NCBI GenBank assembly: GCA_018857735.1
Contig: JABMCL010001555.1
Coordinates: forward strand, 846,001-910,000
Reading direction: 5' to 3'
From: Alviniconcha marisindica
Taxonomy: Eukaryota; Mollusca; Gastropoda; Provannidae
Length of the DNA stretch: 64,000 nucleotides
Shown here: positions 57,363 to 64,000 of the stretch, piece by piece
How positions within the stretch are numbered: the first letter of the stretch is position 1
How the letters are laid out: the number at the start of each line of letters is the position of its first letter
The notes under the pieces: model-generated
What the model was told of the DNA's origin: nothing
Databases searched by the model: none
What the model saw: only the letters and a program-made list of their open reading frames with translations
Position numbers and translations under genes: made by a program

Positions 57363-59655
57363 ATCTATATGTGTGCGTGCACTCACTCACTTTTACCCAC
57401 ATTCGTGTCTGGGCAGATGATAGATCTGACAGATAGAACAGGTACAATAGGAACAAGGGACCCGCAGTCCTTAAAACCGCAAGCATTACACACACAGACA
57501 CATGTATACAGTGCCAACTCTCTTGCAGCAAGGGAACATAGCTTTGTGGTTTGGCGGAACAATCCTTAGTGTTAGATTTAGGTAGATAGAGGCGTGGGCG
57601 TGGCATGCATAGGATCAGATGTCTTGTTATGAGGGAACATCTGCTACCTGGATGTTGGGAAAAGAGAGATAGTATGTGAGATCAGCAAGAAGTGGGGTTT
57701 AACTAAGGGAGACCTATTTCAGTTTCTGAGCTGGGTTCAGAGGCAGAGTTTGTGTGGTATCAGTTTTGCGCACCCATCTTAAAGGGGTGCCAAGACAAAG
57801 ATGCAAGCTGGTCTGAAATCATAGAAAACGTTCAAGCATTTCCATTTGCTGGCTTTGTAGGGTGGTTCTGTTAACATTTATGTAACACTAACAGAATTGT
57901 AGGGTGGTTCCGTTAACATTTATGTAACAATAACAGAAGTTCCGGGGGGGGGGGGGGGGGTGAATTTGGCTTAGGGTGTGGCCATGTTGGTTTGCTCTTA
58001 ATAACAGTGAAGAGCAAGAAAAAAAGAGCTCATGACATATTGGACATTGCCTTGTTCATGATGTCACTGACACAGACACAAAATGGCAGCACACATGGAC
58101 ATATTTTTCAAGCTTTCAAATAATGAACTTTAACAAACTGGACTGTAAATCAGCTGAAAAACTGTTGTGAGTCATTTTCTGTTCCATATCTATATCTAGG
58201 TCGGTGATGCTGATGGTTCTGCCTGGGGCCCCTTTAAAAGATTAGTATCAGGCCACCATGCTCAAGTCAAGATGGTGAAAGCAGATTTTAGTTATAATAA
58301 AAGATGTTATCAAAAAAGATGTGCCCTCTTGCTCATGAAAGGCCTCTCTTGGGAGCACGAAATGACTGGAAACAAATGTCTTGTACAATCATTTTTTTTG
58401 GGTCCAGCCTAAGGTAATAATTGTCATAATAATAATAATAATAGTGTATTTTTTTAATGAGCTGATTCTCCAAGTAGGTGCACATATATAGCCCATTGCA
58501 AGGCAAAGAATGTATAATCAAAACATACAACAGTCTCATGCACGTGTGCACACACACATGCACACGCACACATGCACACACACACATACACACAGACAGG
58601 GTTAGTAAGATAGCTTGATGAGGTGAAATTTCAGAGATGATCTGAAAGATGAGTGTGTTTGATACACCTGAACAAGTGAGTACTTGTGCACTGAGGGAAG
58701 ATGAAGAATGGGAGTATCAGATAAAGAGCGGACTGGCAGATTGGTTAATAAAGTTTAAGGAGTTCAGTCAAGTATCTGGGAGCAGTTGAGGCATTTTAGC
58801 ACAGAGAAGAGAGCTTGGACTGTATTCATGAATCAATGGGCAGCCAGTGCAGAGAAGCAAGGTGGAGACAAATATCAGTTTTCGGAACTCTCAGGACAAA
58901 GCCAGCAGCATTTTTTTGTTTGAAAAACAAACAAACAAACAAAAACTTTGTCGTTTGCTTAAGAGGTACTGAGGACAGCCAGACAGGAGAGAGTTGCATC
59001 AATCAAAGCGCGAAAGCTCAAAAGTTCAAAATCAGCTGAGCGTATCGCTGACTGGAGATAGGAGTGATGTTAGCTGTGTGACTAGAGTAAATCTGCTCCA
59101 GTTTGGTCCATTTGCCTAGGGTAGTATAAGGCACACATGCTGCCTTGGGTTTGGAAGACCAGAATGCTGTATCAGCGTGACCCAGCTGACCTAGCGGGAG
59201 CTGAACAGGTGGAGCCAGTTGTTAGTTAACCTCCTCACCTCACCTCTTTCCCTTGCACACAGCCGTCCTGCACACTGGCGCCTGGCTTTGGTGGTCTGTG
59301 ATGTGCTGAGGTGGCCCTTTTAACCTGGAGTGCTGATAATTAGCAGGCTAATTAATGATTGCTTCAGCAGAAAGGTGCTGATTCGTTACTTGTTAACTCC
59401 CATAAAAAGTGTGTATGTAAAAATGACAGCACCTGTAATGATGAATGTTTGCCCTAACATGAAACTGTCTTTCAGTCTGTGGTGACAAACTTTGATGTTG
59501 GCTTTTATTTTGAAGAGCATGGTCACACCAAGTTTGAAACTAGTGAAAGGTAAAACTGAAAGTTGTGTTTTCCTGACAATTAGTGCTTGTCCAACCAGGT
59601 TCAGACTTAAATTCTTATGGTTGTTACACTTGCTGGCTTGATCTCATTCTCATTT
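57363..59655. other. No gene seen
   Basis: Contains a two-copy 43-bp duplication (57855-57937, core GTTAACATTTATGTAACA), a G run (57943-57960) and CA repeats (58545-58595). A splice-bounded frame at 59476-59550 is discussed under rejected items. Confidence 0.5.
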
Positions 59656-59659
59656 GCTG

Positions 59660-59752
59660 GAGGTAGTTAGTTCTTGGATTTTAATATCCTGTCAACCGCA
59701 TAGGGTCATTTCAGGATGAAGAAGTAATTGTATCTCCGGGGGAGATAATTGA
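59660..59752 (+). repeat. Dispersed repeat (GCATAGGGTCA family)
   Basis: TTTTAATATCCTGTCAACCG then CATAGGGTCATTTCAGGA matches about 5396-5436 (plus) and 63291-63346 (minus). Confidence 0.65.
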
Positions 59753-60189
59753 TGTTTCCTTAGGCATCAGAAGCCTTTGTGCTGGCATTTCTCACATCCT
59801 GGAAGAAAGATTTGAATCTCTGCATTGATGACCTCTATCAAGTTTTACTTATTCGCAGTATGATGTATTGGTTTTGGTGACTTTCATCAGTTTTCATGGC
59901 CTCTGGACAGTTTTATTATTAATAACCTTTTTTTTTTTTTTTACGTTGAATAATTATAACAACAGTTTTGTTAGTGATAACTATCATATTTTTTAATATT
60001 GAATAATTATGACAAGCTGCAGACTGTTTTACTTTCATTATTTTGGTATCAAGTGCATCACTTTGAGAATCTCTGTAAAACTTCTTGCTGGTTTTGCTCT
60101 AAATATCATGCAGGATTTTCTGAAGCCCAACTTAGGTGAGCTTAAAGGGGATCTGGAGTGAAGAAGCCAACTGGCCTGAAAACATAGAA

Positions 60190-60322
60190 CATGTGTGAAT
60201 AGTGCTGTATAATAGTTTAACATGTGCAAATAGTGCTATATAAAAGTTTAACTTGTGCAAATAATGCTATATGATAGTTTAACATGTGTAAATTACTAAA
60301 TAGTACTGTATAAAAGTTATGT
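60190..60322. repeat. Tandem repeat, about 35 bp, four copies
   Basis: The unit contains TAGTTTAACATGTG and AATAGTGCTATATAA. Copies differ by a few bases. Confidence 0.8.
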
Positions 60323-61637
60323 ATTATTATTGATATGATTTACACTTGCAAGTTTCATATGGTGCTTCTAAACGTCTGTCAGTATTTATGCAAAAGAATC
60401 AAAACACTAATTTTAACAAGACAATATGAAACGTGTGCACATTTTTGGGGTATGCCCCATTTTCAAAGCGACAGTTAAACAATGATGAATGAATTGAAAA
60501 TATTATGCTTATAGTTTTTCCATTTGAATGTTTGGATCTTGTTTTAGAATGCTACTTTGCTAGCAATCAACTCTGATTCAGATTTTTTTTTTAAATGCAA
60601 CAGAAGTACTTTTTTTTCTTTAAATTTAAACTCCTCAGGGCCTAGCCATGTTGGTTTTCTCTTTACTAATGAAGAGCAAAAATGGTTTGGAGCCTGAGAT
60701 TATGTACATGGATGCCACGCTTGCCATGAATATGTGCATCCATCTCAACTAAGACATGGTCAAAATTGTGCTCACACTAAGTTGACTAACTGACTAAGTC
60801 ACAAACGTGTTTTTGAAACTTTCAGACCCCTTTTTTTCTTTTTTGTAGACTATAATTAAGTATGGAAAGACCAACACCAATAAAAGCACAAAAACCAAAG
60901 CAAAAGCAACAGTTTTGATTTTTAATAAAACAAACAAAAAACAATCCCATTCCTTTTGACAAGACCCTTGATACTTTCTTGTTTGGGTTCCGCTTTAACT
61001 TGAGCAGTTTAATGCCTAAACACGCAAAGTTTGGGACAAATCTGTGTGAACCTGCAACTAACACAAGTAAGAGCAGCAGTCATTCAAACAACTGTTGAGG
61101 CAGCAGAGGATTTAAAGTATATAATAGAGCATTTTTAGTCCATTGACATCGCTTCTGCAAATTGCATGGGTAATTTGAATTCTGTAGACCTGGGAAAGTA
61201 ATGCCGGGCAAACGGTTCACAGTTTACCTGTGGGATTCCCTGAGCTTCAGGATACCTGGCGGATTTAGACCAGGTGCAACCAGTTGGTGACCCTCATTGG
61301 CCATTGTCTGGTATCCACCTTCAGTGGTTCTGACCTGTGCCTGTGGAATTCCCTTGCCTGTCTATTTGCTGGCTTCATTTTCCTGGCAGCTGTCTGTTCT
61401 TCAAAGGAGCATCATCTGGTCCTGACACACATGCACATGAGTCAGTCACACAATTTGCCTGAGGCTGGTAGCACTTTGTAGTTTTGACAAATATTTAGTG
61501 CTTGAAAATGAAACACAGGTGCATGATATGATATTTGTGTCAGACTAGTAGTAGTAGTGTAACTTTTCAGATATTTTTTGGACCTGCAAACACAGGTGAG
61601 GGGTTCATTAACAGGGAAGTTTTAATGTTGGAACTGT
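60323..61637. other. No gene seen
   Basis: AT-rich sequence without conserved frames or arrays. Confidence 0.5.
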
Positions 61638-61770
61638 TTCAAAGGCAGCGCTGGAAAACTTCTGAGAGATGTGACAGAGTGCATATGAGCATGTAGATAC
61701 AATCTTGAACTGAACTAAATGGAGTGCATATGATCATATAGATACAATCTTGAACTGAACTAAATGGAAA
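61638..61770 (+). repeat. Dispersed repeat, copy 2, with internal duplication
   Basis: Matches 28066-28165. Its last 40 bases (AGTGCATATGA then GATACAATCTTGAACTGAAC) are present twice in tandem, a duplication absent from copy 1. Confidence 0.65.
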
Positions 61771-62877
61771 TCTGCATGGAAAGATTTCAGCAAAAAATGT
61801 GCTTTCCAGAGAGGGATAGTTTGGTGGTCAAGGTGATCTTTCATCAGTGGTTCTGCTGCGTTTGCACAGTGTCCTTGGAGTGGAAACTATACCAGCATTA
61901 CCAGCATTCATAAACATCATCTTCAGCTTTTTCAGCCAGTAGATGGAGTTCTGTTGATTGAGGAGAGGCAGGGGTCGTTCTTGAGAAGAAACACATGTAC
62001 AAAACTATTTGAGTACTTTCTTGGGCCGATATTTTGGTATTTTTTGTGAATTTGTGAATTTCTGTCAAAACTGATATTTGAGAATCTGATGATGTCTGAC
62101 AAGTAATTAGTAAATGAGTGAAGTGCTTAACAGAGATCCCTATCAATTTATGGGGTGTATGTCATTGTTCGAAGATGTCGGCTTTCATATCCCCAGCAGA
62201 TTTGTTGAAATTATTGTCATTACCTGAAGACTTCAGCTTTCCTTGTTCCAGACCATAACAATATATGCAGTATATATATATGTCATTACCAAGAAGAATC
62301 AGCTTTCAGACTTAACAAAACAAAACAAAAAACATCTGGAGACAAGGCAGTAGAAACAAATTATACATTGTCTAAGAGCTAAAAGTATCAGACTTCCGTT
62401 AGCAGTTCCTTGTGCACTTGGCCTTGGATTCCCAAACTCCTGCTGGTATAAACTGGAGTTTGATAATGGTTTGGATAGTGTATTTATGCAGGATAAATGA
62501 AGGTATTTAAAATTCCATGCGAGCAGGTGCACCGTGATAGTAATCAGCAAGTTCTTCCTTTACCTGCTGGGTGCAGGTCTGGTAATTAGCAGGCGTGCTT
62601 CTGACAGGCAGTGCACACCTGGTGAAGTTTGCCACACTTTCACCTTGGTAGGTGCATTAAGATGGCTGTATAGTGTTACATCTGGGAAAAGGAACTTGCT
62701 GCCCTGCCCCTAACATTCTGGCATGCTCCCAGTGTTGAATCATAATTTTCAGAATTATTACATGTATTGTGGCGGCTGGTGTGTTCCGATTCAGTGATAG
62801 CAGGCTTGTTTCGGTTTGCTGCTTTGTGTCTCTCCATCTTCTTACATCTGTGGGGTACTGTGGATGCAGAAATTATG
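61771..62877. other. No gene seen
   Basis: No conserved frame. A short TA tract lies near 62272-62282. Confidence 0.5.
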
Positions 62878-62995
62878 GTCCCCTCTGTTGAGAACCCAGA
62901 GCTGACAAGTGTTCTCCCGCTAAAGCCTGGAGTAGGTCAGAATATTGCTACCTGTACTTTGCCCACTGCCAGGAATTTCTTCCTTGTCCTAATTT
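62878..62995 (+). repeat. Dispersed repeat, copy 2 of the element at 1425
   Basis: About 110 bp matching the reverse complement of 1425-1550, including TGTTGAGAACCCAGAGCTGA and GCCAGGAATTTC. It lies inside a 134-codon open frame, which is therefore doubtful as a gene. Confidence 0.65.
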
Positions 62996-63829
62996 CTACC
63001 TTCCTGCTCCATTCACCTTCATTTTTTTCCAAATTCTCTCTCTGCTTTTTAACTGTGTTAGTTTTGGCTGAAGCAGTTTCCTGTGTAGGCCCATGGAATA
63101 AAATAGGTCACCCTCCTCATAGTCTCAAGCGATTTAAGCTTGTTCCTGTGATGAGTGCCGACGGAATATAAACACATACTGAAACGTGCATTATTGTATT
63201 GATAGATAAATTTGTTTAGTTTTGATGTAACTGAATTAGACAGATTCGCGATTTAATGATTTTTGTTTTGAACAGGTGCAAAACCGTTTTGAATGTGTGA
63301 ATCCTGCTGAGGTGACCCTATGCAGTTGATGGGACGTTAAAATCCCAGACTTAACTCTTAACTGTCTTAATCTGTATGTTGAGCAGTTTGTTCTGCAGCA
63401 ATGCAGTCGGAAAGAGCCACTCCTCATGACAGCTGGTATAATGTAGCGCCCCCCCCCCCCTTCCCTTTTTAAGGGGTACAGTTAAAATATTGTTTTAAAT
63501 CAGGCACATGTGATGCGTGAATGTGTGTGTATTCTGTATGGGGAAGGGAGCAGGGTGTTTGCTAGCAAAATTTGGATAAGTTGTACAGACCGTGTATATG
63601 ACCAGTTTAGTGATTATGACTGGTTTCTGTGAATCACCTTTGCTACCTTAGAGATGTCACACTGGTTTGAAAAATGTCTAGCAAAATCACTGCTTTTATG
63701 GATTCAAATATAAAATGAAAGTTTTTTCTCTCAAAACATTGCCTGTATTAAAATGATTTTGGGGAGGGGGGGGGGGGCGGGGGGGACATTTGTTGAGCTC
63801 CTTGTCTCGGGATGGGCCTGAAGCACTTC

Positions 63830-64000
63830 CCAGTGGCAACTGTATAGCGCCATTCTCTGCTTCTGAGCAGACCCACTGTGCTCTAGGTGTGTGCGAATCT
63901 GAACGAGTGACTGCAGCTTTACATTTCAAAGCTCTTTTTGCTTTGTTCTTTGTTTTGAATATCCGCAGGAGTGGTGTACTTACAGCGGTATTTGGTTGTT
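63830..64000 (-). repeat. tRNA-headed SINE, tail half, cut by the window edge
   Basis: Minus orientation. TATAGCGCCATTCTCTGCTT, GTGTGCGAATCTGAACGAGT and AGTGGTGTACTTACAG match 8505-8620 in the same order. The tRNA head would lie beyond base 64000. A G-rich run precedes it (63764-63785). Confidence 0.65.

Noticed and set aside
59476..59550. Possible exon: acceptor tgtctttcag, frame SVVTNFDVGFYFEEHGHTKF onward, donor-like AG/gtaaaa
   Set aside because: It is open only in phase 0, whereas the last exon of the upstream gene (42612) ends in phase 2; I do not recognise the peptide. Kept in mind as an exon if a linking exon is found.
62767..63171. 134-codon frame with a hydrophobic, signal-like start
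   Set aside because: Part of it is a dispersed repeat also found at 1425-1550; there is no conserved domain and no supporting splice structure.

Overview
This is a 64 kb piece of animal nuclear DNA. Short exons with GT/AG junctions, kilobase introns, long CA/CT/TG microsatellites, many minisatellites and tRNA-headed short interspersed elements rule out a prokaryote, organelle or virus. The two recognisable proteins are animal housekeeping genes. The dispersed repeats (one carries the core CTGATATAACC...GGGCGTAAAACACC, on both strands) look like those I associate with molluscs, so I infer a mollusc, most likely a gastropod. That assignment is an inference.

Left part (about 3.2-13.3 kb, minus strand): a complete six-exon gene for the cation-dependent mannose-6-phosphate receptor (M6PR), 272 residues. 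The splice phases all agree and the C-terminal trafficking tail is conserved. Its introns are filled with minisatellites and an inverted pair of SINEs.

Middle (about 13.75-25.3 kb, plus strand): a complete TK2/dNK-type deoxynucleoside kinase. It starts 473 bp from the M6PR start codon, head to head, so the two genes probably share a two-way promoter with CCAAT and ETS-like sites. Nine common exons are followed by three tandem copies of the last exon. Each copy has its own splice acceptor and stop codon, so three C-termini are predicted. Intron 5 holds a 1.2 kb G-rich minisatellite.

Right part: 25.3-36.5 kb has no recognised gene. It contains a CpG-rich island (about 30.2-32.8 kb) with an unusual density of ACTGA/TCAGT. 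A plus-strand gene then begins, with a 1.6 kb exon at 36.52-38.13 kb encoding an unrecognised Ser/Thr-rich protein. A short in-phase second exon lies at 42.55-42.61 kb, and the gene probably runs out of the window. From 42.6 to 64 kb I see only repeats and non-coding sequence.

M6PR acts in lysosomal enzyme sorting and the kinase in nucleotide salvage. I see no pathway link between them beyond the shared promoter region.
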